Assembly (NCBI GenBank): GCA_027625915.1
Contig: JANTQA010000008.1
Location: 11,595,001 to 11,659,000, forward strand
Source of the DNA: Anaeramoeba flamelloides
Lineage: Eukaryota; Metamonada; Anaeramoebidae
DNA: 64,000 bases
Direction of reading: 5' to 3'
This document shows positions 12,864 to 24,135 of this stretch, one piece after another. Numbering within the stretch: position 1 is the first letter of the stretch; each line of letters begins with the position of its first letter. A program made the translations under genes and the position numbers. The notes under the pieces were generated by a model. It did not search any database and was not told the origin of the DNA. It saw nothing but the letters and a program-made list of their open reading frames with translations.

Positions 12864-15796
12864 TTAAAAAGAAAAAAATGGATTAAAAAAATTATAGGTA
12901 AAATTTAATTCTTTTAATAATAAATTTTCGATTTCAAAATAAATAATAATTAAATTTTCTAAAATTATTTCTCCTAAATGAAAATTATTTAATCTAAATA
13001 AATTAATTAATAAATTACTCAACCCCCAAACAATATAATAAGAATTTTCAATCCATTTGGTTTCAATTATAATTTCCTTTAACCAATTTTTTAAATTTTT
13101 ATCATTCAAAAAATTGGTAAGGTTTTGGTTATAATTTGCATTATTATGTGAAAATAAAGATATTAATAATAAAATTGATTGATTTATTATATCAAAATTT
13201 TCATCAAAGAAATTATCATCTTGATCTTTGTTTGTTATTAAAATAATATCAATTAATAGATTTATCAAGTTTGCTTGTTTATCATTATTTATTGTTAAAT
13301 TTGAATTAAATAAAATTGTTTTTTCATTAAAATTAATTTCAAATTCATTTTTAATTTTTTTTGGTATGATGATATTATTTTTTTGATATTTTTCATCTTG
13401 ATTAGATTTACTATTAACATTCTGATTCTTTTTTGAATTTATAATTTTGACAAATAAAATAGATAATAAGTTTAATAATAAAGATAACAATTGTTTCTTT
13501 ATATTATTTGAATTGGTTAATAATTTTTTATAATTATTATCAAGTAAATTTATTAAAACATCCACCCCATTAAATTTTATAAAGTTATTAAACCATTTTT
13601 CATATTTTCTATTATCTTCCTCTTCTTCTACAATCTTTTTATTATTTTTATTATTTGAATTCTCGTCAAAAAATTGAAAACTTAATTGTGTTGATTTATA
13701 AAAAAACTTGTTTAAAATTTGTAATTTGTAAATTAATATATACAATGAATTGCTATTAATATCAAAATAATTATATAAATCTAAATCTTTCTTTTTAAAG
13801 ATATTAATTAACCCATTAAATAATTTTTTATTTGTTGGCATTAATATTAATATATTCCAAATTTGAGAGTGGATTAATTGGTTATCAGTGGTTTCCAAAT
13901 AATTAATAAATCGATCAAAATAATTAATTAATAAAAAACTTGGGATAATTTCGCTATTTATTGGCCGGTTGAGAATTGAATATCTTTCTGACCAACTTTT
14001 TGATAATGAAGATATTAATAAATTTTCCATTTCCCTTTCCTTTTCCTTTGCATTACCCTTTCCAACATTGTTGCTATTTATAATATCATTGTTGTCGATA
14101 TTTGATTTTAATATTAATATCTGACTTTCATTTGTAATATTTAATTGTACCAATGAATATAGCTCAAAATTGTCTAAATTGGAAATTTCTAATGTGCTGA
14201 GCCTAAATTGCTTTAATGGCCTTTTAATAAATTCACTGATTTGTAATTTTAATTCTCGAATGGTTTGTTGGATGAATACTTTAATCTGTGATTTTCTTTG
14301 TTTTTTAGTAGTATAATCAATAATATTTAGATTGATTGGAAATATTTGATTTCCAAACAAATGTCTTTCAAAAATTAATTGTTCAGGTAAAATTTTTATT
14401 TCAATCAAATTAATAAACTCAATAATAATTTTAAATATTTTTGCTATTTTTTTTTCATTTTCTTTTCGCCTTTCTTCCCCCCTTTCTAGATCTATTTCTA
14501 GTTTTGTGCCCTTCCCCATTTGGACTTCTTTCCCATTGATATTATTCTCATTCCCATCAATTTTGTTATTTTTATTTAATAATGAAATTTTGTTCATTAG
14601 TTGTTGTAAAAAAATTAATCTATTATTTTTTTCATTAATAATTATTTTTTTATCTGAAAAATTCAGAACCTTTAATAGAAAATTAATTGCTAATTTGGAT
14701 ACATACTCCTGATCAATGTTAATACACAGTTTTAATAAAAATTGAAATCCAATAATTTGCTCAAATGAATCAACTAAGATTTCAAATTCATCTATTGTAC
14801 CGTCAATATAGCCTTGATATTTATTTAAGGAAAACATCAAATATTTGAATAATTCGAAAGAATACACATTGAAATTCTTTATGGTTTGGATTTTTTTAAA
14901 TAATATTTGATCAATGCAATCATATTTTAAAGTAATTATTAACCACTGATAAAAAAAATTTCTTTCTTCTTCAAATAATGAATTTACAATAAAAATATTC
15001 CATAGTTCAACGATATTTTTTTCTGTTAAGTAATTATTTTTTGTATAATTTAAAAAATTACTTAAAAATTCAAATCTTAATTTTAAATTTGGCAAGTATT
15101 TAAAATGTTTTGTAAAAATTAATTCATTCCAATTAATATCTTTTTTGATTATTTGACCTTCATAATTTTTTTCTTGATCATCATCTTCATCCAAGTCATT
15201 TTCGGGGTCATTATTGTTTTTGTCATTATTATTATTATTTTCATTTAAATTTATAAATTTGATTTTTTGATTTAATTGATTTTTATTGTTGAGAAATTCT
15301 AGAATTGCAATTTTAAAGGTTTTCATTTCATTAATGGTTAAATTAATAATGTTTTTCGAATTAAATAAATCGTCAACAATTTCTAGAAAAATATCATCTT
15401 TAAATGATACAATCAATTGCTGTAATAATGGATAAACAAAAATGGTCACATCGTCATTCCCTAAAATGTCAATTAAATCATCTAAAATTTGTTTTTTGAG
15501 CTCGGTAGGGAATTTCGGATCGTGAAATAAATCTTCCAATGCACCTAATAAAATTACTTTTTGCTCATAATCTAAATTCGATATGTTAATTAAGTGTAAC
15601 ACTTTGTTTAATGGCTCTAAATAATATTGATACGTGTTTGAAGTGATGTCAAGTAAAAAGTATATATCATTAAGATCCAATTTTTTAATCTGTAAAAATT
15701 CATTTAAATATAAAAATTGCAACTGTTCTAATGTTAATTGTGATGAAATTGATTTTATTAAATTATAAACAATTTTTTTATAAATCTTTTTTCTTC
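12864..15796 (-). CDS. Giant USP9X/USP24/USP34-type protein, exon 4, upstream part: armadillo-like solenoid and ubiquitin-like domain
   Basis: The exon starts at 15796 after a TATATAG acceptor. The first residues (GRKKIYKKIVYNLIKSISSQ, then LTLEQLQFLYLNEF) parallel GKHEAIVKNVHDLLAKL and SPEQLDHLF of USP9X. The segment has FHDPKFPTELKKQILDDL-type solenoid helices. A ubiquitin-like domain at about 14350-14100 is marked by IKVFIQQTIRELKLQISEF and the SLVQLNITNESQILI strand. Then come SWSERYSILNRP and an LPTN-type helix block before KWFNNFIKFNGVDVLINLL, all in the order found in USP9X/24. The frame stops at 12864, but the next frame continues with FLIWLIDHSYKHKF into the downstream part. The switch falls in the homopolymer pair at 12866-12878 (A7 at 12872-12878 on the plus strand). 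One extra base there makes all exon phases agree over 3104 codons, which points to an assembly or homopolymer error rather than a gene end. Confidence 0.82.
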
Positions 15797-16155
15797 CTAT
15801 ATAAGTTGAATATTTTAAATTATATACAGAGAAATAAATGAAATTTTTGAAAAATAAATTGAATTATTTTGTGGATTGGAGTGACGGGATAAAAAAATTC
15901 AAATTAAAATCTAATATTTGCATTTTTTTTTTTTTTTTTTTGATAGGAAATTTCATAAAACAAAAATAATAATTTTTGGGTTATTGTTTAAATCAAATTA
16001 ATGATCAATAACAAGATTTTATTTGAAGATCGTTTCATTTGGTACAAAAAAATTTTTTTTCTGTTTTTAAATCGGCAAAGAATGAGTAGTTTGGCGTTAA
16101 CTCTTAAATATAAAGACGAATTAGCAAAAATTCGATTTTTTATAAATAAACCCCG

Positions 16156-16668
16156 TTCCAAAAATTTGGACACACCCAAAATCAAAAATAGGCAAAAAAA
16201 ACCTCAATTTATTGTATTTTTCCAAACCTAATATAAAACCACATTTGAGTTACTCAGTATTAATGTTTTAATAAGTAATCATTTTAACCCAAATAAAAGA
16301 AAAAAATATAAAACTCAAAAATAAAAACAGGTGTTTCCAAAATAATGAAACGAGCTGAACAAAAAATGTATGAGAAATTTGTTGAAATTTCACCAACAAT
16401 TGTTGATCGATCAAATGTTAAGATACCATCTACCAATTGTATGTGATTTTCCAATTTAACAAACTCAACACTAACCTTCTATCAACCATTGAAAAAAAAT
16501 TTCGAGATCTAACGAAACAGATTACGTAACTGCAAAAAAGGAAATGAAAACAAAACAAAAAAGACAAAAAATGAAATTGTTTGTAAAATCAAAATTCTTT
16601 CCAATTTGAATTTAAAGTGTGGTAATGATGTTCTTTCCACTTTTTAAACTGTGTCCAAATTTTTGGAA
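16156..16668 (+). mobile_element. MITE, TTCCAAAAATTTGGACAC family, copy 1
   Basis: A 513-bp element with terminal inverted repeats TTCCAAAAATTTGGACAC and complement. A second copy lies in opposite orientation at 17943-18463, and more diverged relatives at about 24480-24850 and 50100-50815 share the internal CATTGAAAAAAAATTT and AAACAGATTACGTAA-type motifs. There is no coding capacity. Confidence 0.75.
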
Positions 16669-16964
16669 TCTAGTTTAGATTGTTTATCATTTGTTTTTTT
16701 AAAAAAAATATTTCATTAGCCATTTTTGAAATTAAATCTAATTTTTAGAATGTAAAATGAATCAAAAAGCTATCAAGTTCTTGAAATATATTTTTTTTGA
16801 AAAAACACATAAATCACAAAAATCGCCAAATATATATTTTTTAAGACATTATTTACTTGTTTTGGGTTTTTTTTTTTAATTTTTTTTTTTAAAATTTTGA
16901 AAGAAAACATATTACCTATGACAAATTCAATCTAAACTCCTTTCCGGTCAAAGAGGCCCAGTTT

Positions 16965-17490
16965 TATTGAATAAAGAGAACACATTCTATACATTTAATC
17001 CACTATTCTTCTCAAAATATTTTTTCAATTTTTAAATCTGATCATTTTTTCTAATTTGGTAAATTTTTTTTTTTTTGTTATTCCTTTGTCTTTTTATCTT
17101 TTCTTTTCTTTTTGTCTTTTTTTTTTAAAAAAAGATTATTTTTTACAACATTCCATATTTACACTTGTGAAGAAAATTGAGGCTTTGTATTTTCCTTTAA
17201 AATCAATATACTTACTATTAAAAAATCTTATTGTCAACAATTTTAATTTTCAAATGAAATTGAGAAATTTTGCATGAGATATTCCAATGCAAGGTTTCAA
17301 AAATTTTTTTAACATTTTATTGTTTTCGAAAAGTTATAGTTTGTTAATCTATTTCTTTTATAAATATCAACTTTCATCATGAAATTTATGCTTTCTCTTA
17401 TCACGAAACAATCGTATGTTGGTTGATTCTTAAAAAAAAAAGTGTTTTTTTTCATTTTTGGCTTAGTTCACTTTGAGTGAAATGGGGTTT
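16965..17490 (-). mobile_element. Interspersed repeat with pyrimidine-rich core
   Basis: Matches the reverse complement of 40108-40680: CACTTTGAGTGAAATGG at the right end, a TTTCTTTTTGTCTTTT tract in the middle, and CTATTCTTCTCAAAAT at the left. Partial relatives lie at 31250-31450 and 57895-58140. The frame at 17056-17277 lies inside it and is not called. Confidence 0.6.
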
Positions 17491-17942
17491 ATATACTCAG
17501 TATTATTTGAAAGAGTAAATTGATTTTTTTTTTTATTTATAAGGGGTGTTTTTTGGATAACATTATTTTTTTTTTTTCCAACTTTTTCAATTGGGATATC
17601 CCACATATCCATTTTTGTAATACCGGAAGAGATATTTAAAACTTTTAATAGGTATTCCTATTAGAAAATTGGAATAATGCTTTATTTTTTATTTGATGCA
17701 ATTTGAAAAAAACAACTAAAAACAACAATTTATGAATCCAATTATATGTAGTGGAACATGGATGAATATGTAATTATAAATTACATTTTAATAATTATTA
17801 TTCAGAAGGAAATTTTGAAATCAAATGTATGGAAATTGTAAAAGGGTGGTTTATCATTTTGAAGAAAAAAGAATCTTTGTTTTAAATATTCTTGAAAATA
17901 CTTGAAAATAGAAAATACTCTAAATTTTTTTAATAAACTAAA

Positions 17943-18463
17943 TTTCAAAAATTTGGGAAAATTTAAACAGTTGAAAGAATAACAAGAACACACTTTACAT
18001 TCAATTAATGAAATAATTTTGATTTTACAAACAATTTCATTTTTTGTCTTTTTGGTTTTGTTTTTATTTCCTTTTTTCAAGTTACGTAATCTGTTTCCTT
18101 AGATCTTGGAATTTTTTTTCGATGGTTGATAAAAGGTTAGTGTTGAGTTTGTTAAATTGGAAAATCACATACAATTAGATCGATGGTATCTTATCATTTG
18201 ATCGATCAACAATTGTTGGTGAAATTTCAACAAATTTACCAATACATTTTTTGTTCAGCTCGTTTCATTATTTTGGACTTAACCGGTTTTGATTTTTGAG
18301 TTTTATATATTTTTTTCTTTTATTTGAAGAAAAATGATTACTTATAAAGACATTAATACCCTGTAACTTAAATGTGGTTTTATATTTTGTTTTGAAAAAT
18401 ATTATAAATTGAGGGTTTTTTTTTTGCCTATTTTTGATTTTGGGTGTGTCAAAATTTTTGGAA
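17943..18463 (-). mobile_element. MITE, TTCCAAAAATTTGGACAC family, copy 2 (inverted)
   Basis: The reverse complement of 16156-16668 over its full length (about 520 bp), with decayed left end TTTCAAAAATTTGGGAA and right end GTGTGTCAAAATTTTTGGAA. Together with copy 1 it forms a large palindrome inside one intron. The frame at 17802-18080 (-) is a repeat shadow. Confidence 0.75.
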
Positions 18464-18469
18464 TGAGTT

Positions 18470-19133
18470 TTAGTTTAAAAAACACCTTTTAAGAACCTTT
18501 AAGAAATCCCAGTGCTCATATATAAATGTTAATGGTAAAATAACAGTTTTGCTTGTAGACAAAATATTTTTTAGGTGATTTTCTTAAGCTATCTGAAGAA
18601 GTTTTAGCTACCTTTTGAGTATATTTGAGTATGTTAGAACTTGTTAGAGTAAGTACACGTGCATATTACAGTGTAATGGTCAGGGTATATTTGACTTGTA
18701 TTAGACTATGCTATTTTAGATTATGCAAAGCTTTTATGTAGGGCATGAAACAGTGTAAGGTTTGATTTGGGTCGCCTTGGGTAGGGTGCATATGCGTAAG
18801 ATTGGATACCACTATGTTATTTTTGAATTATAATTAATGTCTTCTCAAAATTATGAGTAATGCAAAACAATTAGAAATTATAATTGCAGTGACATTTTCT
18901 TGATTTTTTTTATAACATTTAGCAATAACCAGAAATGCTAAAGACACGTAAGGTACCAATTCCTTTCAGCAAAATGAGTTGAATACTATTCCTAAAAATT
19001 TGCAATTTTTCGTATATTCGGCTTTCAATCAAAAAAAAAATTCTACAATAAAATTGCTATTTTACCATTAAACTATGTATCTTGGCACTCTGAATTTCTT
19101 AAAGGTTCTTAAAAAGTGTTTTTTAAACTATTA
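18470..19133. mobile_element. Non-autonomous element with about 90-bp terminal inverted repeats and a GC-richer core
   Basis: The left arm begins TAGTTTAAAAAACACCTTTT and includes TTAATGGTAAAATAACA near 18528. The right arm at 19043-19133 is its reverse complement with about 15% differences. The core at about 18600-18820 (GGTCGCCTTGGGTAGGGTGC) is much richer in G than any neighbour. No protein match is seen. Confidence 0.7.
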
Positions 19134-19451
19134 AAAAATTTTCGAGTATTTTCTATTTTCAAGACTTTTCAAGAATATTTAATAGATTCAAACAAAATGA
19201 ATTAAAAGTGATAATTTCTCTTTATCGTTTATCTTGTGGATGTTAGTTTTATCAAAATTGTATTCGGTTTGTTGTTGATTTTTTTTATTTATTTATTTTT
19301 TTTTTTATTTATCCTAATTATTGTTTAATTTATTTTCTTATTGGCTTTTCCAATGGAATTTTTCAAATTAGATTGTCACATAAAATATTTCTCAAAAATC
19401 CATTGATTTTTTATCAATCTAACCATAAAACAACTATACGAGTATAAGCGT

Positions 19452-19606
19452 GATGTCTCTATTTTTAGAGTTTTTTTTTTTTTTTATTGATAAAAAAGTG
19501 ATTTTTAGAAGAAACTACTTATTTAATTTCTCGTACGTGGCGTGATATTAAAATCGCTTTTTTATCAAAAAAAAAAAAAAAAAAAACTCTAAAAAGAGAG
19601 ACATTG
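19452..19606. repeat. Short hairpin element
   Basis: A palindrome of about 155 bp. GATGTCTCTATTTTTAGAG and GATAAAAAAGTGATTTT on the left are mirrored by AAAATCGCTTTTTTATC and CTCTAAAAAGAGAGACAT on the right. The ends resemble those of the element at 28104-28497 (GATGTCTCAATATTT). Confidence 0.7.
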
Positions 19607-19989
19607 TGTTTACATTTGTGTAACAGTAGTCAAATGAATTTATTAATTTTTTTTATAATTTAGTTGTTTTTTTAATAACACAAATTTTTGTTTTTTGTGT
19701 TTTTTTTTAATTTTGATTTCAATTCAACTTGTAAAAGACTTTTCAATAACATTGAGATTTCAAATAAGTATCATTGAGATCTAGTTTCCATCCAATTAAC
19801 GGGTTTCGAGAAATGCTGCAATGACTCTAATTTGCAAATGGTACTTCAGAATGATTCCCTTTTTAATATTTATAATAATTTAAACTTTTAAAAAGCGAAT
19901 TATTTCCAATCTAGTCCTTTTTTCTTTCTTGAAAGCCATCTTTCTTTTTAATATTAATTCCCATGATAGATCTTAAATGTTCTTTCAGG

Positions 19990-20090
19990 TTTCTGTGATT
20001 TCTATGATTTCTGTGATTTCTGTGATTTCTGTTATTTTTGTGATTTCTGTGGTTTTTGTAATTTCTGTGATTTCTGTGATTCTTGTAAAT
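19990..20090 (-). repeat. 9-bp minisatellite
   Basis: About ten imperfect copies of TTTCTGTGA within the large intron. It produces a spurious NHR-repeat reading frame on the minus strand, which is not called as a gene. Confidence 0.85.
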
Positions 20091-20383
20091 TTTATTAAAA
20101 AAAAAATTCAATTTTCACAATTAAAAAAAAATTTCTTCCAACAAAAGAAAGAATGAATTTGTTGAAAAATTATCAAATTAAATAAAAATAACAAATTTTT
20201 GGGTTTTAGGGTGATTTCTTTTCTCAATTATTGATATTCTAATAATTAAATTATTATACTGGAAACCAATTTTAAAATTCACCAATTGATTTGAATTATT
20301 TGAAAAAAAATAAAAAAATTAAAAAAATATGAAATAATAATAAAAATTATAATTTCAAAAATAAGAATAATTATAATAATTAC

Positions 20384-20544
20384 CTTTTACTGATTCAAAA
20401 ATCATCATTAATAATTCTGTTGTTAATTTTGATTCTTGTGAAAGGAATTGTAAAATTTGATCAGAATTTTCTAATACTTTTAATGGGATTGTATCTGAAT
20501 AAAGCTTTGTTAGGATTGAATCTTTTAAAAAAATGTATATGTTC
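20384..20544 (-). CDS. USP-like gene, exon 3
   Basis: Bounded by an ATAG acceptor ending at 20545 and a donor at 20383. It encodes about 53 residues including LYSDTIPLKVLENSDQIL, QFLSQESKL and TTELLMMIFESVK. These parallel the USP9X/USP34 block LSIVLRDSLHQ...[25 protein letters not shown], which is the clearest family-specific similarity in the N-terminal half. The phases (enters completing GAG, leaves with one base) match both neighbours exactly. It is too short to appear as a long open frame. Confidence 0.82.
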
Positions 20545-20805
20545 CTATTTCATATTATTTACAGGTTCATAAGACACAAGAAAGATTAGTCCAAATTTAG
20601 ATTATCTAGAAATATATAGCCATTGAAAAAAAAGTGTGACTGATTGAAATTTTTCAAAAGTGAATATAAAAAAGTTGGCAAACTTTAATAATAGATCGAT
20701 TTTGAAACATTTCTTAAAAAGAATTTTTTTTTTTTTCACACTTTTTCAAGAAAAAGACCTTTATGATTAATAAATTTTCAAAAAGAATAAAAAAAATGTA
20801 CATAC

Positions 20806-21832
20806 TCTTTATTGAAATAATCTTGTTGGTAGTTGGGTTCATTTAATAATTGAGAGGAATTGAAAGAATGAATTCTTAACGTTTCTAACAGATCATTTAT
20901 TTTATTTATAGCTTCAATTTGAAACGACAAATTATTTGTATGAAAAAATTTCTGAATAGATTTCAATTCAAAATTTTGAAGGTATTGTTCTGTTTTTTCA
21001 AGATCATAAATTTGTGTAATCTGCAAAATTGAAATAAGGAGTAAATTAATTCCGCCTATTTGCTTTTTTTCTAATTGTTCGTTACTTAATAATAATAATC
21101 TGTCTAAAATTTGTAATAAAATTTGGTCTATTGCTTTGAAAAAATTTGTTGCAAAATAATCACAAACATTTTTTAAAATTGATAGTATTCGAAGAAAATG
21201 GTTTGAATTTAAAGGTTGTTTGCTGACACCTTTTTCTTTGTTAAATAATAATTTTATTAATTTTTGAATACCACCAAGATCCCCAAAGTATTTCAAGTGC
21301 TTTTCAAAATAACATTTGCTGTCGTTGTTTTTGTTGGGCGGTATAATTAGATCTGATTGGAAAGAAGAAATTTCATTCAAGGGCTGCTTCACATCAATTG
21401 TTTCATTTAAGCCCTCAAATAAGTCTAATTGTACAGACCTTAGTTCGGTCATTGCCGAGGAATAGTATTCTTTTGAATAAATTTTGAGATTGTTCTGATC
21501 GACAGACCCACAAATTTGGGTGTTATCGGAGATTTCTTCAATGCTATAAATTAAAAATGAGTTTTTGTGAAAAGTAAAAAGTAATTCAAGGGATCTTAAA
21601 TAATTTATTTCTTCAAGCGGCCTCTGCACAAACAATTTTAAACATTTTTGAAAATACTCATTAATTAGTGGGACATTTAGCTGATCGCGATTAAGATCTA
21701 TCAAGAAGATCTCAAATGTTTGATAAAGTGTGTTTTTAATAAAAAAGCTAAACGGGAGATCGCATTCTTGGGATTCGAGATAACAGTCTACGTATTTTAT
21801 TAAATTCTTGGTTTCTTGTTCATTTGTCGATG
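20806..21832 (-). CDS. USP-like gene, exon 2 (N-terminal solenoid)
   Basis: About 342 residues of helical sequence (LNRDQLNVPLINEYFQK, RPLEEINYLRSLELLF, KYFGDLGGIQKLIKLLF) typical of the N-terminal armadillo-like region of USP9X/24. The frame continues upstream of the first apparent start (a TTG at 21704) through LESQECDLPFSFFIKNTLYQ, so that codon is internal. The 3' border is GA|GTATGT at 20806/20805, and a 261-nt intron leads to exon 3. The 5' border is probably AATAAAG|CATCG at 21833/21832. Confidence 0.75.
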
Positions 21833-22020
21833 CTTTATTATTTTGTTTTTTTTTTTTTAAAAGAAATGTTGTTTGTCAAAAGGAAACAATCCGTTGTTGT
21901 TAAAGTTTTGGTTTTTTATTGGGAAATTGGTTTTTTTTTTTCGAAGCAGAAATTGAGTCATTAAAAAAAAACAATCGGTTGTGATCGTTAAAAAGAGTAA
22001 AATATAAAAAAAAAACAAAC

Positions 22021-22075
22021 TTTTGATGAGGTTTAATAAGATATTTTGAGAGCGCAGAAATAATTTGTCTTCCAT
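22021..22075 (-). CDS. USP-like gene, candidate first exon
   Basis: An ATG at 22075 opens MEDKLFLRSQNILLNLIK in a stretch with C/G at many third positions. A candidate donor A|GTTTGT at 22020 gives phase 1, which agrees with the exon 2 acceptor at 21833 through a 188-nt intron. This start is an inference: the donor is non-standard and the family's N-terminus is poorly conserved. Confidence 0.4.
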
Positions 22076-22144
22076 AAAGCCAAAATATAAAAAAATGTAT
22101 GATTTACAAATTATATTTTCTAGAAGAAAGAGATTCTTTGGCAC

Positions 22145-22820
22145 AGCGTCTGGTTAAATATTGCTCAGAACCCCCTTAAAATAATATTATTTCTTGAATA
22201 GTTATAGGAATACTTTTCATAAAATTAAAAGTCTTCTTTTTTTGGTTCCTAATTACACCAAAAATTTTTTCAATTTTTCAATGAATTTTTTCATTTGCTA
22301 AGAATCTACTCAAAATTTGATTTTTCATAAAACTCTTCAGAATAAATACGCATCAGAGAGGTTAAAATATCTTGTTCTTAAAGATTGGTAGTTTCAACAT
22401 TTTATTAAAATACTGTTCTGTGTTAGAACAAGAAGAAAATTACTCTTACTGATTTAAATGTATCTATAAAATTTATTTTTTAAAAAATTCAAAAGGATCA
22501 ATTCATTTACAATTTTGAAATATGCTTGTGTCAATCCAAAATTTAGAGATTTGAGGAATCACTCACCCTTCTGTCCAAAGTAGAAGTGATCAATTCTAAA
22601 TATTGTATTCTCAATATACCAATTACTTTGAATTTGCTTTTAAAAACATTTACCAAATAATCGTTTTTTTAAAAATTAATTATTTAACGAACATTTTTTT
22701 TTACTAATTTAAGGGATTATTGCAACAATAGATTAATTGATAATCAAAGTAGATTGTAATTGGGTGTGAATGAAATAAGTGATATAAAGTTCACATGACA
22801 CTCAAAGATCTATTTTAAAT
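22145..22820. other. Upstream flank of the USP-like gene
   Basis: AT-rich, with no gene, hairpin array or tRNA seen. Confidence 0.4.
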
Positions 22821-22823
22821 ATA

Positions 22824-23313
22824 TAGTAGGGAAAAAAATACCTTACATGAAAAAAATCCCGGAAAAGATTTTTAATTGTGAATATTAGTAAAATTTTTGT
22901 CTAATTTCAATCAAATCCTTATTATAAATAACCAATTTTTTTATGAGATTAGTAATAAACCTACCTAAAGTTCATCAAAGTAAGGTGTCTCTAGAATACT
23001 TGAGAAATTGTTTGATAGCCATATGTTGATCAACTTTTTTTGAAAAATAATCCAGTTTTATTGAGGTTTACTAGAGTTTGGAAAATCATAATTTTTCTTC
23101 TTGTTTTTTGATTGGTTGAATGGTGTTTTTGAACAAGTGTGATTTCATCAATCATCATTCTAATAAGGGGGGGGGTTATAATTGAAAAAGTTGGATTCTT
23201 AAAAAAATGAATTTGATTGTAAATAAATGAAATTACACCATAATTTTACTAATATTCACATTTAAAAATCTTGTCAGGGATTTTTTTCATGTCCGGTATT
23301 TTTTTCACTGCTC
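22824..23313 (+). mobile_element. MITE, GTAGGGAAAAAAATACC family, uninterrupted copy
   Basis: About 490 bp flanked by TA. The ends are GTAGGGAAAAAAATACC and GGTATTTTTTTCACTGCTC, with subterminal GGGATTTTTTTCATG in inverted orientation. The same element, inverted and split by another insertion, is at 29434-30587. Here the sequence runs TTTTTTTAAGAATC without interruption (reverse complement), giving an empty-site control. A G9 run occurs at about 23167. Confidence 0.8.
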
Positions 23314-24130
23314 TAATTGAAAATTAAATTTTAACATTTTTTTCCCTAAAGGATCACAATTAAAAATTTTTAATGTTTGGAATTGTTTTTTTTTTTTTTC
23401 CTTTTCCAAATATAAAAAATGAAAACAAAATCTTAAAATATTCTATTATTAAATAATAATTATTTAGAACTTCCAAAAGTAGTGTTTTGTTTGATTTTTA
23501 AATTTCAATAAAAACTCAATAATTCTCAATTAAAAAAAAAAAAAAAAAAGAAAGAATACATTAGATTCTTTTCTCTGAAAAATTGTTGTATTATTGAAAT
23601 ATTTCAGTTATCATTTTTTTGAAACCTAAGCAAAAGAAAATGATCAAAAATAACCTGTTTTCTAGACTTATTTATATTGGTTATTTCGAGAAAAAAAACT
23701 TGATTTAATAATAGTCTACTGATTATGAGTATTATTGAATTTTTCTCCTTTTTTGTTTTATTTGTGAAATAAATAACTAGTTGAGTTTTTGGAAAAAGTT
23801 ACTAAATATCAAAAAAAGGAAGAGACAGGGGAATAGAAGAAATGCGAATTTTCTCTATATATTAATTAACCAGTTATTTTTTGTTATTAATAACATAGAA
23901 TACATAAGGTGTTGTTCTTGGATAGTGTCAGTTATTTTGAGAGTTTAAACGGGATGAAGAAAATAACTTTTTAAAAAGGGTGAAATTTAGAAACAATTAC
24001 TTTGTAGTTGAGAGTTTCTTATTTTAAAACAGTCTTAAAGAATTCAATAATTCGTCTAGCTTTAAAGATCTAAAAAGAAACTAAAACTACTAAGAATTTT
24101 TTTTATTTTTTTTTTGTGTTTTTAATTTTT
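23314..24130. other. Repeat-like AT-rich DNA
   Basis: The segment around 23460-23530 resembles 59600-59670 (ACTTCCAAAAGTA followed by CTCAATAATT), indicating a decayed interspersed repeat. No gene seen. Confidence 0.4.
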
Positions 24131-24135
24131 TTCCA

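Larger units (their letters stand above)
17883..19190. repeat. Outer inverted repeat enclosing two elements
   Basis: The arm TAAATATTCTTGAAAATACT at 17883 (extending to about 17940) is matched in reverse complement at 19131-19190, with about 55 bp per arm. Inside lie the MITE at 17943-18463 and the TIR element at 18470-19133. This suggests an element split by later insertions or a nested composite. Confidence 0.6.
15797..20383 (-). other. 4.6-kb intron of the USP-like gene
   Basis: The donor is G|GTAATT at 20383 and the acceptor TATATAG ends at 15797. The joined codon is Gly, giving ESVKGRKK, which parallels the AAQAGKHE segment of USP9X, so the junction is well supported. The intron is packed with inverted-repeat elements listed separately. 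The stretches 15840-16150, 16670-16960, 17495-17880 and 19200-19450 show only AT-rich sequence. Confidence 0.8.

Noticed and set aside
17056-17277. Phe/Leu-rich frame
   Set aside because: Lies in the pyrimidine tract of an interspersed repeat whose other copies do not keep it open.
19911-20111. NHR-repeat protein on the minus strand
   Set aside because: It is a translated 9-bp minisatellite within an intron.
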